Of a stretch of DNA of 26,107 bases, positions 1 through 9,159 are shown in pieces. Location of the stretch: the NCBI GenBank assembly GCA_023375785.1, contig SZWC01003630.1, forward strand, positions 85,979-112,085, given 5' to 3'. The notes beneath the pieces are model-generated. The model did no database searches, was not told where the DNA came from, and saw only the letters and a list, made by a program, of their open reading frames with translations. Made by a program: the position numbers and the translations under genes. Every line of letters begins with the position of its first letter. Position 1 is the stretch's first letter. The stretch is from Penium margaritaceum. Lineage: Eukaryota; Streptophyta; Zygnematophyceae; Desmidiales; Peniaceae.

Positions 1-39
<39 letters not shown>

Positions 40-157
40 AATAAGAGTGAGAGTGGGGATAGTAAGAGAGAGAGATCAAGAGAGAGAGGGGGAGAGAGAG
101 AGAGAGAGAGAGAGGAGGAGGAGGAGGAGGAGGAGAGGGAGAGAGGTAGAGAGAGAG
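1..157. repeat. GA / GGA microsatellite
   Basis: Bases 1-34 are 17 perfect GA dinucleotides running off the left edge. GA-rich sequence resumes at about 60-157 and includes a GGA trinucleotide run near 114-135. Short frames through it (Arg/Glu repeats on plus, Leu/Ser repeats on minus) are translations of the repeat and not genes. Confidence 0.97.
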
Positions 158-159
158 AG

Positions 160-1553
160 TCCCTCTTCCAACTTCTTGTCTTCCTCTTGTCTTCTTGTCT
201 TTCTTGGCCTCCTCTTTAGATTGTTTGATGCCTCTTGCGTTCGTTGGTGGCATCTCCCTTGAGCCGGCAGCGTTGGAGGAGCCGTAAAAATTCTTCGAGG
301 CGTCACCCTCCTTTTTTGGGTGCTCTTAGGCCGTGAGAGTCCCCTGTCTTGGGAAATGGTGCTGTACCAATTTCTGGATGAAGGATGAAGGAAGGAGTCT
401 TGAAAGGAGGGGAGAAGTTGGTGGTTTGGGGGTGGACATCCCAAGAAAAATCTCCTAGTCCTCTGGGATGAAGAAGAGGCTGAAAGAAAGAAGTCCCAAA
501 AAATAGAGCTTGTCTCCTGCTTCCTAACGCACTTTATGGTACTTCAAACAGTGAGGTGTAGATACCGTATTCCCTTATGGCATTTCTGCTGATGCTTGCA
601 GCTGCCGGAGATGTCTTATATACGACGTAACTGCCGTTCCCATCGCACCCTTAGTCGCGTGGGTCGTCTGGCTCTGAGAACTACTGTAATGGGCCGGAAC
701 TTCAGCTCCTGCTCTAAGGTCGTCGTTGGATTTCGCAGAATGACGCCTAGAGCTCGCTCGAGTGGTTTTCTCCTTCGTCTCACTCCAGGGGCAATCATCA
801 TCAACAACCTAGAGAAGGGAGACACCAATATGTTGAGTCTCTGAAGGTCCATTTCCAATTTGACCTTACTCCTGGTTTTGGGACCCAAACCAGGGGATTT
901 TTACTTCAAACTCATGAGTTCACATGAGTTTTCTCTCTTAAAAACTCGAAGTTCGTCATAAACGGACTTTGAGTTTATGTTTTTTTCGTTCTGCCACAAA
1001 ATCATTGTGTGTGAGGCACGCTGGCGATTTTGCGCCAGGGTTATCTCTTGCTTCTCCCTCTCATCCTCACTCCCCCTATCCCTTGTCCTCGCTTGCTTTC
1101 TTGCAAGGAGGGCGAGGGAGGGGCGAGGGCACAAGGCCACGAGGCCTCGCCCTCGAGGCCCTCGCGGCCCCTCAGCCGCCGATTGGGCTGAGGCCACGAT
1201 CGGCGGCTGGCGGCTGGCGGCTGGCCGGCTGGTGGCCGGCCGGTCACTTAGCCGGCCGCCGGCCATCCAGCCGGCCGGTAGCGAGCTGACCAGCGGCCAG
1301 TGAATTGCTGGCCGCCGGCCAGCCCTCGTTGACACGAGGGATGGTACGCAACCACCCCTCGCTTCAGCAAGGAGGGAGTGCAGAACCGGCCCTCCTGCTA
1401 CAAATTACTACCATCAATTTGTACAGGACTACGCCTGGGTGTCAGCACCTCTCTGTGATCTCACTTGTAAAACCACCGAGTGGAGTTAGTGAGACTGTGA
1501 AAAAGAATTTTTTACCTCTTTGAGAAATTCTCACCTTGGTGCCAGTCTTATGA
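160..1553. other. Unassigned stretch with inverted repeats and a GC-rich patch
   Basis: No recognisable gene. Visible structure: an inverted repeat at 871-894 with 11-base arms starting CCTGGTTT, a 15 bp-arm inverted repeat at 942-956/962-976 with two mismatches and a 5-base spacer, and a GC-rich patch at about 1110-1330. That patch has three tandem GGCGGCT heptamers (1202-1222) and repeated GCCGGCC-type palindromes. The frames at 901-1335 and 969-1303 are overlapping frames on both strands across the GC-rich patch with no family resemblance. It may be a decayed LTR or other element, since it directly abuts retrotransposon copy A. Confidence 0.5.
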
Positions 1554-1793
1554 TTGGCGGATCCAACGGTGGACTATCTCATGGCCATTGATGTGTTTGA
1601 TCAAGCAATCAGAACCGTTCTCCTCCAAGACAATGACTGTGGAGAACGACCGGTTGCCTATATGGTGGGAAAGCTACACGGAATGGAACTGAACTATGCA
1701 GTGCATAAGAAAGAAATGCTTGTATTTGTACACAAGTTAAAACAGGAAAACTCCATACATGGAGTTCCTAGAGTCCAACTTGGACCACGATAG
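1554..1793 (+). pseudogene. Ty3/gypsy copy A: RNase H domain fragment
   Basis: This 79-codon frame matches the start of the RNase H domain that follows the reverse transcriptase in Ty3/gypsy Pol. It has an Asp-containing DVFDQAIRTVLLQD stretch, then PVAYMVGKLHGMELNYAVHKKEML, which corresponds to the family pattern PVAY.S.KL...E.NY.VH.KE. The reverse transcriptase that should precede it is absent, so the copy is truncated at its 5' end near 1540. Copy B carries the same segment on the minus strand at about 6800-6955, which confirms the family. The frame ends at a stop and is followed by frameshifted linker sequence. It is not functional. Confidence 0.85.
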
Positions 1794-2690
1794 TAAGTAC
1801 CAACCTGGAAAAACAAATTCAACGGATGCTCTAAGTACGTGACCAGACATAATGGCCAGGATCAACAAGGTACTCGTTGAACGAGACCCGTACCTCATGG
1901 AGATATTTGCGAAGGGTTATGAGGGGATTGGTGGGTATGGAAAAACCAAGCTCTGGTTCATCGACCCTTATTAGCAACAAACATCACTTACCAGGTCGTC
2001 GTACCACGAAGCAAGGACTTGACATGAATAGCATTGGAGAAGTGCCACGCTACTCGTTCATGTGAAAATTTTGGCGAGGACAAGATGCTCAGGAAGCTGG
2101 CAAAGTATCATTGGCAAAAAAAAATACAAACCAACGTGACAGCCCTCTGCAAATCATGCGAAAGCTGTCAACGGCAAAAATCTCGTCGCACGAGGCCACC
2201 AGGATTACTCCAACCTTTCCATGTTCCGACTGAGCCATGGGTCAACATTAGCATGGACTCCGTAACGGGTTTGTCCACCACGCTCAAGGGCCATGATGCC
2301 ATCCTCATTGTAGTGGACAGAATTGAATAAACGTCACACTTCTTCCAGACGACGACAACCGACTCATCAAAGGGTATGACACACCTCCTTTTAAAATTAT
2401 ATTGGATGGCTACACAGCATACCACGTACCAACATCAGCAACAGAGAAGACCAATCCTGTAGCCATATCTGATGCAAGTTCATGACGCATTACGGCAGTC
2501 AGATCCAGCTACCAACGGCGTTCCATGCTCAAAACGACAGACAGAACCAGCAGATCAATCAGACGCTCGATCATCAGCTCCACACATTATGAAAACTCTA
2601 TGGCACTGATTGTGCAACAAAACTACAGACCGCTGAACTCACAAACGACTCTGTAACTTCTAGCGCAACGGGTAAAATAGAATTTGAAGT
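1794..2690 (+). pseudogene. Ty3/gypsy copy A: integrase zinc-binding and core remnants
   Basis: An open frame at 2034-2330 carries the H2C2-type zinc-binding segment (CKSCESCQRQKSRRT) and the start of the catalytic core (PWVNISMDSVTGL then GHDAILIVVDRI). The first catalytic Asp is seen in SMDSV. Further core motifs follow in shifted frames: IPRTNISNRE near 2430, where the usual second catalytic Asp of the ISDRD pattern reads Asn, and an Asn-Gln-Thr-Leu stretch near 2550. The linker before it (about 1850-1980) resembles the equivalent linker of copy B. Several stops and frameshifts mean no integrase can be made. Confidence 0.8.
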
Positions 2691-3258
2691 GGTTGACAAC
2701 AAACTTCCCTCCAGGTCAGCAGGAATTCAGAGCCAAAGTGGCTTTCTTGCAGTCGACATCCACCACCGGGATTTCTCCTGCATTTGGAAGGAACATTTGG
2801 AAGCAACAAACCCTCAGGAAGACAGAAGTAGCCATGAAGCGTGAACCTGACTGCATTGCAGCGATGACGTGGTCAGCATTGGAAAACTCCAAGAACAGGA
2901 ATTTGAGAAACTCAAACCGTGCTGGACCGGACCGTTTGAGATCAAGAGAATACAAACTCTTGTTATCGCTTGCCTTCATTTGCATGGTGGCATAGCAATC
3001 CACCCTGTCTTCCATATCAGCATGCCCAAACACTAATGGGACCCTAGGGAGAACTTTCTTAGGAGACAAGTCGCATGTCCGCCTCCCAGAAAAGTGGATG
3101 GGGATACGGAGTACATTATCGAAGACATCTGTGAAAATCAATACCCTTTAAATACAGCTGAGTATTTGGCCAAGTGGCACAGCTACGACGCTGTGAAAAT
3201 CATTTGGAAACCCTGTGACAACCTCTAATACGTCAATCATCTAATGGACGGCTACTAG
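2691..3258 (+). pseudogene. Ty3/gypsy copy A: integrase C-terminus and chromodomain
   Basis: One frame with a few stops covers the integrase C-terminal module (PCWTGPFEI and IHPVFHISM, the family's GPFEI and HPVFH signatures, about 2910-3035). It is followed at 3089-3258 by a chromodomain: VDGDTEYIIEDI, then YLAKWHSY and IWKPCDNL, with aromatic residues where methyl-lysine readers have them. This places the element in the chromoviruses (Ty3/gypsy with a C-terminal chromodomain that can steer integration to heterochromatin). An internal TAA breaks the chromodomain after DNL and a TAG ends it at 3256-3258. Confidence 0.8.
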
Positions 3259-3304
3259 CCTCATCACTGACCTACGTCTACTTACATTCTGGGACATCGT
3301 GGCT

Positions 3305-3317
3305 AAAAGGGGAGAAG
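3305..3317 (+). promoter_or_regulatory. Polypurine tract of copy A
   Basis: The purine run AAAAGGGGAGAAG sits directly before the LTR start and 46 bp after the last chromodomain codon. The matching position in copy B (minus strand) reads AAAATGGAGAAG. In LTR elements this tract primes plus-strand DNA synthesis. Confidence 0.7.
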
Positions 3318-3465
3318 TGCTATGTCGGAGACGTACACGAGTCCCTAAACTCCGCGAGTGGGTATTTATGTCCTTGAATTTGTGGCCCACTGCACGTCAA
3401 CCTCTGGAACATTATGTAGTTTGGTAGACAGCATCTTGGCCACTTGCCTTGAACTCCGGTGTTTC
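3318..3465 (+). repeat. 3' LTR fragment of chromovirus copy A
   Basis: The sequence begins TGCTATGTCGGAGACGTACA and aligns with the start of the copy B LTR (minus strand, from 4800): both share ACACGAGTCCCTAAACTCC and later CTCCGGTGTTTC. The match stops at 3465, exactly where a family C LTR begins, so the rest of this LTR has been cut away or displaced. Confidence 0.75.
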
Positions 3466-4062
3466 TGTTACACTGAGCGGAAGGTAGGTGGTTCACAAGG
3501 ATGAGGTGCAGGACAAAACACGATTCAAGGATTTGGGACAAACAGATGATTTTTACTAAGCACTAAGTATACTTTGATGAAAAGTGTCAAGTAAGTTGAG
3601 CACATTTGTAATGCCAAGAATGAAAATGCAGCATATGTTGGGTACTTAGCCCTCGGTTTGAGAAACACATGCGAGGTCGCGACGTGAGTTACAGATTTGA
3701 GAAAGTTAGAGTGTGTGCTCTCTGGAGATCAATTCTTTACGAGTGGAGATCACAATCGCAGCAAAAAGATAGCCTTGGAGATTGTTTGGAAGCGAGAACT
3801 GAAAATCATAAGAAATGATAGGTCAAGTACAATGAGCAGAGTACATGGTATTTATTCTGTCTGTCCGGCTGGTCTCGGCCCTTGCCTCCTGCTCTCCTAG
3901 CTTGCTACAATAAGATACTTGCATCTGAACCTGTTGCTCTCCTTGCACCTGGACCCTGTTCTTCATTTTCACCTAATGCCTAGTGCAAGAAGTGCTCAGT
4001 CGTCGATCGTCCAGATCGACAGTCTGTCTTGTCCCTTGGCAAACTGCCGCATTAGCTCAACA
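3466..4062 (-). repeat. Family C LTR, minus orientation (3' LTR)
   Basis: Read on the minus strand it begins TGTTGAGCTAATGCGGCAG at 4062 and ends CTCAGTGTAACA at 3466, giving TGTT...AACA termini and 597 bp. Its last 170 bp or so match the LTR end next to a primer binding site at 16544. The purine tract at 4063-4075 lies immediately before it on the minus strand, as expected for a 3' LTR. I found no matching 5-base duplication on the two sides (GTTTC at 3461-3465 against CCTCC at 4063-4067), so this is not a simple solo LTR. The copy is probably truncated to the right. Confidence 0.65.
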
Positions 4063-4075
4063 CCTCCCGGTGGTG
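4063..4075 (-). promoter_or_regulatory. Candidate polypurine tract of the family C 3' LTR
   Basis: On the minus strand the bases next to the LTR read CACCACCGGGAGG followed by TGTTGAGC. A GGGAGG run just before a TGTTG start is typical of LTR retrotransposons. Confidence 0.55.
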
Positions 4076-4249
4076 GGTGCAGTCGCCTTGTTACGTACAC
4101 CACCGAATGTGATACGACCATGTTGAAATTCGCGGTTACCGTATTTGCTGCCACCGTTGACCATATCCTCTGTCGGGGGCTCGCAACCGAGACAATCCCT
4201 TGGCGGATAGCCTGCCGCCCTCGCTATCCATTGAGAGGTGAAAGTTACC

Positions 4250-4800
4250 CTTGCGTGGCGTGTACGAAATGCCACGCAAAGATGTGAGCAAAATATGTCC
4301 TTCACATGTGGAGAAAATTTGCTCGTTCGCTCACTCCTCCTCCTCCGCCTCACATCCTTACAATCGAGCAAAGTCAATCTCGCCCGCGAGCCCGATTTCC
4401 AAAAACCAGGAAAACATCCTGAATACCCCCGAAACTTGGACGAGCTCCAGGTATGCCATAAAGTTAATGGCACTTTGTTACAGAGAAGCTCCATCAAGAA
4501 GTTAGAGGGCTTTGATAATTTTGAGATGCAATTATGTAAAGATCCAACACCATCGAGAAGTCAACCAAACAATATAAAAAAACTGTTGTATTTTGTGACA
4601 CTTCTGTCGTCCCTTCTGGAAGGTGGTCAAAATTTTCAAACACTATTGGAACGAAACACCGGAGGTGGGGGCAGTTGGCCAAAGTGCCCTCGGCCAAACC
4701 GCATAAAAATCCTGAAGGTGTCGTGCGGTAGGCCAAAAATGTAATGATACAAATGACCACTCGTGGAGTTTAGGGACTCGTGTACATTAGGGACGTAACA
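4250..4800 (-). repeat. 3' LTR of chromovirus copy B (far end not defined)
   Basis: On the minus strand the LTR starts at 4800 with TGTTACGTCCCTAATGTACA, right after a purine tract (4801-4812) that follows the chromodomain frame. Its first 150 bp align with the LTR start of copy A at 3318. I could not locate the other boundary; it lies somewhere between 4063 and about 4300. A 9 bp-arm inverted repeat (TTGCGTGGC / GCCACGCAA, 4251-4259 and 4271-4279) sits near the presumed far end. Frames here on both strands (4057-4760) overlap one another and are not genes. Confidence 0.65.
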
Positions 4801-4811
4801 CTTCTCCATTT

Positions 4812-5607
4812 TTAGCAGTGACGTCCCGGGACGTTAGCAGACGTAGGCCTGTGATGAAGGTAATAGGCGTCAACTAGGTGATCAATGTCTCGGAGGTTGT
4901 CGTAGGGCTCCCAGCTGTTATGCGCCGCGTCTGAGCCGTGCCACTTGACCGGATACTCAGTTGGTTTTCCACGGCGTAGATGTCTGAGGATGTCTTCAAT
5001 CGCGTACGTTGTATCCCCGTCCACTTTCATAGGAGGTGGATGTGCGGCATTTCTTCCAAGGATTTTTGTACTTGGATCCTGGTATTGCTTGAGCTTGCTA
5101 CTCTGGAAGACATGATGAATTACAATGTTGTCAAGCAGGTGAAGTTGAGTAACAAAAAAGGTGTGCACCTGCTCGATCTCAAACAGTCCCAAGCATTGGG
5201 GTTCGAGTTTTGTGAAGTCCAATCCCCGGAGTTTGATGTTTGCTGAGCTGAGGAGGACGTAATCACCAGTGTTTAACACATCATCGCTGCAATGTTGGTT
5301 GGATCCTCGTTTCATCGCCATTTGAGTTGTTGCAAGGGTCTGCTGTATTTCCTTCCAATCCGGTTCGCGAAGTCCATGCGGTGGATGTCGACCACGAGGA
5401 TGTTGCTCTCACTTAGTAATCCAGCCGGTGTGGCAGGAATTTTCCCCTATAAAACTTCAAAATAAATTTTACCAGTTGTGGTGGAAGTGGTGGAGTTGTA
5501 TGCGAGTTCAACGGCCGGTAGCTTGGCTGCCTAATCGGTGCCATGCAGCTCGCATAATGTGCGGAGAAGCTGTTCTAGTGTCTGATTGGTCCACTCTGTT
5601 TATCTGT
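4812..5607 (-). pseudogene. Ty3/gypsy copy B: integrase end and chromodomain
   Basis: The 169-codon frame 5321-4812 contains the integrase C-terminal module (GDYVLLSSANIKL, then FEIEQV, then IHHVFQSSKLKQY) and a complete-looking chromodomain (VDGDTTYAIEDILRHL, EYPVKWHGSD, SWEPYDNL). The same Pol continues upstream to 5607 in a shifted frame as the end of the integrase core (NQTLEQLLRTLCELHGTD, then LPAVELAYNS, then PATPAGLL). The stop codons there and the loss of the catalytic core upstream make this a dead copy. The chromodomain has survived better than the one in copy A. At 5607 the homology stops at a hAT-like terminus. Confidence 0.85.
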
Positions 5608-5760
5608 TAGGGGTGCACACCGTGCCAGAACCGCGGTTCTCGAGGAGGAACCGGAACCGCCAGACGGTTCAGCGGACCGGAACCGGAACCGCGGTTCTCG
5701 TCTGAGGAACCGCGGTTCTGGCTCCTGAGAAACCGCGGTTCCCCCGGAAAAGAACCACAA
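5608..5760 (+). mobile_element. hAT-like transposon terminus with AACCGCGGTT repeats
   Basis: The segment starts TAGGGGTGCACACCGTGCC, resembling hAT-superfamily termini (TAGGGGTG or CAGGGGTG type). It is followed by dense GGAACCG repeats and four copies of the palindrome AACCGCGGTT (about 5629, 5689, 5708 and 5730). Such subterminal repeats are where hAT transposases usually bind. It abuts copy B integrase sequence at exactly 5607/5608. The expected 8 bp duplication (TTATCTGT on this side) and the opposite end were not found, so the element is probably non-autonomous and its other end or flank is deleted. No transposase was seen. Confidence 0.55.
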
Positions 5761-5945
5761 GTCCGGTACATTGCATTGTGTAATTTCCACCAGTTATGGA
5801 AATTCCCTCCCACCATGTTTGGTGCCAATTTTTTGCAGTTTTTTACTTTTGACATTTCATTGTGGTGTGACACAGTCAGATATCTAATTCATGACATACA
5901 CACATCTCATTATTTCAGTCATTCTCACATAGGGTGACATACTCA

Positions 5946-5993
<48 letters not shown>

Positions 5994-6430
5994 CCCATTG
6001 CTAGTGACATTAATTCTCAGCTGTCTATACACTTCTGTCTGCACACATTCACGGCATGTCATATTATGATCTGGCTATTTTCCTATGGCAATGGCTTACA
6101 CTTTCACAACTTTCATTGGTTACATATTCATCTAACACACACACATGTCATAGGTGACATACAGATATAAATTTCACAACTGGTTAAGTTCTGAGCTCTA
6201 ACTGTACACACATGCTTCTACTTCATTTACAGTTAAGTTGTGAACTCAATGAAACACTCAACAGTGAACAATGTGACTGAACATTGGACATGGAAAGGTT
6301 AGAGGAATGGACTGATTTAACATAAAAAGCAACAGGAACAGAGATTAACCATGTGAACACACAAGTGTCATAGGGACAGGGTCATGGTGACCCTGCCTCC
6401 CCCCCCCCTTACCCCACTGTTCCTGCTGCA
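5761..6430. other. Insert interior between the two parts of copy B
   Basis: AT-rich filler lying between the hAT-like end and the point (about 6430) where copy B resumes. It holds the CA microsatellite, a second shorter ACAC run near 6137, two GTGACATA motifs after CATAGG (about 5930 and 6150), a 19 bp near-palindrome CAGGGTCATGGTGACCCTG (6379-6397) and a run of C at about 6400-6410. No coding sequence was recognised. Confidence 0.5.
5947..5992. repeat. (CA)23 microsatellite
   Basis: 46 bases of uninterrupted CA dinucleotides. The His/Thr-repeat frame that crosses it is a translation artefact. Confidence 0.98.
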
Positions 6431-6960
6431 ATGCAAACAAGTCCTTGACGTCGCTAGTATGGGTTGTTGAACCAGAACTTGATCTTGTCGTATCCCCTGA
6501 ACTCCTTGTAACCCTTTACAAACAGCCTCGCAGTGCATGATTCTTGTTCAAAAAGGAACATGTTGATCTCGGCCATCAATTGTGGTTGCTAACTCAGTGC
6601 ATCTATTGGATAAGTTTGTCCAGTTCGGTACTCGATGTCGCAGTCAAAATTGGACTCGAGGAACTCCATCCATCGATTTTGTTGACGGTTCGGATTTAGT
6701 TGAGTTTTGAGATATTTTAGTGCGTGATGGTCGGTGCGGAAAATCCATTGTTGGTATTCCATGTAGCACCACCATGTTTTGAATGCATTCACGACTGTGA
6801 ACATTCTTTTTGGTGCACTGCGTAGTTGAGCTCTGGTCCGTGCAATGTTCTTGACGTACACATGACTGGTTCTCCACCACCGTTATCTTGGAAGAGAATG
6901 GGTCCAATGGCTCAATCAGACACATCTTTGGCCATGATGTAGTCCACCATTGGACCTGTC
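6431..6960 (-). pseudogene. Ty3/gypsy copy B: RNase H domain and linker
   Basis: On the minus strand, frames 6955-6800 and 6861-6589 together cover the RNase H domain. The first has LHGPELNYAVHQKE, like copy A. The second has FRTDHHALKYLKTQLNP, then NRWMEFLES, then DIEYRTGQTYPIDALS, which fit the family patterns RTDHHAL and DIEYRPG...ADALS. A frameshift lies near 6810. The linker to the integrase follows to about 6440 (FVKGYKEFRGYDKIKFW) and is alignable to copy A near 1900-1960. After it, the zinc-binding region and integrase core are missing and replaced by the 5608-6430 insert. Confidence 0.85.
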
Positions 6961-7960
6961 AATCATAAGGCTGGCGCCAAGGTCAGAGCATTCCTCAATG
7001 AGTGGAACACTTATTGTTCGTTTTCCTCCCTATTCCACTTGATGGTTTTTTTAGTAAGATCGGAGAGAGGCACTAAAACCTAGATGTAGTCCTGTATGAA
7101 TTGACGCTAGTAGTCGTAGAAGCCCAAAAACACTTGGACGTCCGGAACATTTATAAGCGTCGGCCAATCACCGACCGTCTCAACCTTCTTTGGGTCCATG
7201 ATGATCCGTCAGCCGCCAGTCATTTGGCCCAAAAACTCAGTCAAAAAGCATCCAAAGTTGCACTTAGAGTTTTCTTGAACATTTCAATCTTTACAACTTC
7301 AAGGACTTTTCGGAGATGTCCATGGTGCTCCTCCGGGGTACGGTACCCCAGGATGTCATCCAGATGCACAGTAGCAAAGTTGTCAAGATTTGGGCGGAAT
7401 ATTTTCATGGCCACCATAATTATTGTGGGGGGATTTGTGATTCTAAATAGAATGAATGTGATCTTGAATGGAACACTGTCTTCTCGACATCCTTCTTAGA
7501 TATGCGGATTTGATGATAGCCACTACATAGGTCAATTGTGTTGAAAGTTCAGGCCCCACAGAGTTGGGCAAAAAGTACGTCTTCTTGTAGCAAGGGGTAG
7601 CAGTTCTTGATGATGATGTTGTTCAATGCTCGGTAGTCCAAGTACATCCACATCTCTCCAACTTCATTTTTTACAAAAAATACTAGTGTTACGTATGGTG
7701 ATGTGGAAGGTCTGATGAACCCCCTTATCAAGCATCTCGTCCAGTTGCTTCTTGATTTTGGTCAGCTCGTGATCGCTCATCCGATAGGTTCCCTTCACCA
7801 TTGGTGTGCTACCCGGATTCAGGTCCATCTAATGGGCGATGTTCAGCTGCTCAGGAAGCTCTTGGCTTATTTCATCAGGCAAAACACCTTCAAACTCCTT
7901 GATGAGTATTGTAAACTCCTCCGATACTACTGTGAACTTCTCAAGTGTCAAGGATGACTT
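6961..7960 (-). pseudogene. Ty3/gypsy copy B: reverse transcriptase
   Basis: The reverse transcriptase is readable in several frames. The N-terminal part (about 7900-7720) has LPEQLNIAH, then GSTPMVKGTYRMSDHELTKI. The fingers (7731-7549) have FIRPSTSPYVTL and YLDYRALNNI. The palm at 7379-7350 reads FATVHLDDIL, the family's YLDD active-site box with His in place of Tyr. These motifs are specific to Ty3/gypsy. Frame changes between the pieces (near 7715 and 7540) and stop codons show that it is inactive. Most of the thumb and connection (7340-6960) is recognisable only in part. Confidence 0.85.
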
Positions 7961-8420
7961 TGATTTCTTTAGCTTCCAGTGCTTTCACGTGACCGAGCCA
8001 TGCTTGAGGTTCGAGTTTCATGTACCTTTTGATCACGTCCAGAGATATCGGTAGGCGTTTTGCAACTGCTGTAAATTCCTCTACTGCTTCCACCTCTATT
8101 GCTTCTCGTAATTACCGTTGCATAGAGGATCACTCAACAAGAGATAGATGATGTTTTCTGCCAGCGATGCTGACGTAGACAGATCCACTGCTCCAATCCA
8201 CCTGAGGATTGTGCAGCTACAGAAAATGTCACCCAAGAATGTCGCTCATTGGGCAATTTCTCCGTACCTTTACACTGTCAAGACCGCCGATTTGCAATCA
8301 GAGTAGTTCTTGCAGTCCATGGATCTACAATCATCTGGTGATGTTTTTCCTTGAAACGCTCCGGATTTGGTCCGGAAATTCAGCTTCTGACATATATGGT
8401 CAATCACCCCCAATTCATAC
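7961..8420 (-). pseudogene. Ty3/gypsy copy B: protease end and spacer
   Basis: On the minus strand at about 8250-8170 one frame reads DILG, then HFL, then LHNPQVDWSSGSVYVSIAG, with two stops between the pieces. This matches the end of retropepsin-type proteases (DIILGMDFL...NPQIDW). A spacer segment (AKRLPISLDVIKRYM, about 8075-8030) then leads to the reverse transcriptase. The catalytic Asp-Thr/Ser-Gly box was not identified. Homology is lost beyond about 8420, so the gag and 5' LTR of copy B are missing from this window. Confidence 0.6.
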
Positions 8421-9159
8421 ACTCTTCAAACTGTGTACATGTTAAGGACGCACACAAAGGAAGGTTCACGGAAGCTTCCTTGACATGATGACATAATTTC
8501 CTCGTAGTATCTCTTCAGACATGAACCTCGATGTGATATGTGTACGAACCGGGAGGAAACTTCTTTGAAGTTGTGCCAGCCACTACATTTTAAAATGGAA
8601 ATAAGAAGAGCCTGACAGATAATTGACTGTTCATGAAATAAATCCATACATTAGTACATTACACATAATTGGCTAGTTTTGTAAATGTTTTTCGGTCGTA
8701 GACTTGTACTCAAAGAGTCTAACTCCAAAACCCGATATGTCACAGAAAACGGACACATACAACGTGGAACTTTGAGGAGGCTGCCGCTCGAGCGACAGCT
8801 TGACTGTCGCTCGCGTGCCAATTCATGTGAATTTCATCTCGACTGCCGCTCGAAAGGCCAGTCAAGCAAGGTCCATGGATTCCGTTCTATTGACTTTGCG
8901 TAATCGACTTCATACAATCGAAATGCAGACATTTTCCGTTCGAAACAGCGATCTGGGAATCCAAACGGCTCGACGGATGAGAACTCAAGGATCGGGATTG
9001 CCGCGAGCGCATTTTGTCGTGATTATTTTGTCACGCCGGTGCCCCCACCAAATCACAACAACATAGATTCCTAGGCAGCCGTCGATTCCACTCGATCGAT
9101 GGCCTCTGCCCCATTCGCTTCGATCGTAGGAATTTCGCACTTACGACCGTCGAGGGAAC
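8421..9159. other. Unassigned spacer with one perfect hairpin
   Basis: I recognise no gene. At 8789-8813 there is an inverted repeat with 10-base perfect arms, CGAGCGACAG and CTGTCGCTCG, around a 5-base loop; a related CTGCCGCTCGA motif occurs at 8781 and again at about 8842. Small frames on both strands lack family features. Confidence 0.5.

Noticed and set aside
47..444. Arg/Glu-rich plus frame and Leu/Ser-rich minus frame
   Set aside because: Both are translations of the GA/GGA microsatellite and its flank on opposite strands.
901..1335. Overlapping frames of 106, 108 and 144 codons on both strands
   Set aside because: Long stop-free frames are expected in GC-rich palindromic DNA; none resembles a protein family.
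3466..4062. Simple solo LTR
   Set aside because: The 5 bp on its two sides do not match and a polypurine tract lies next to it, which fits a 3' LTR of a truncated element better.
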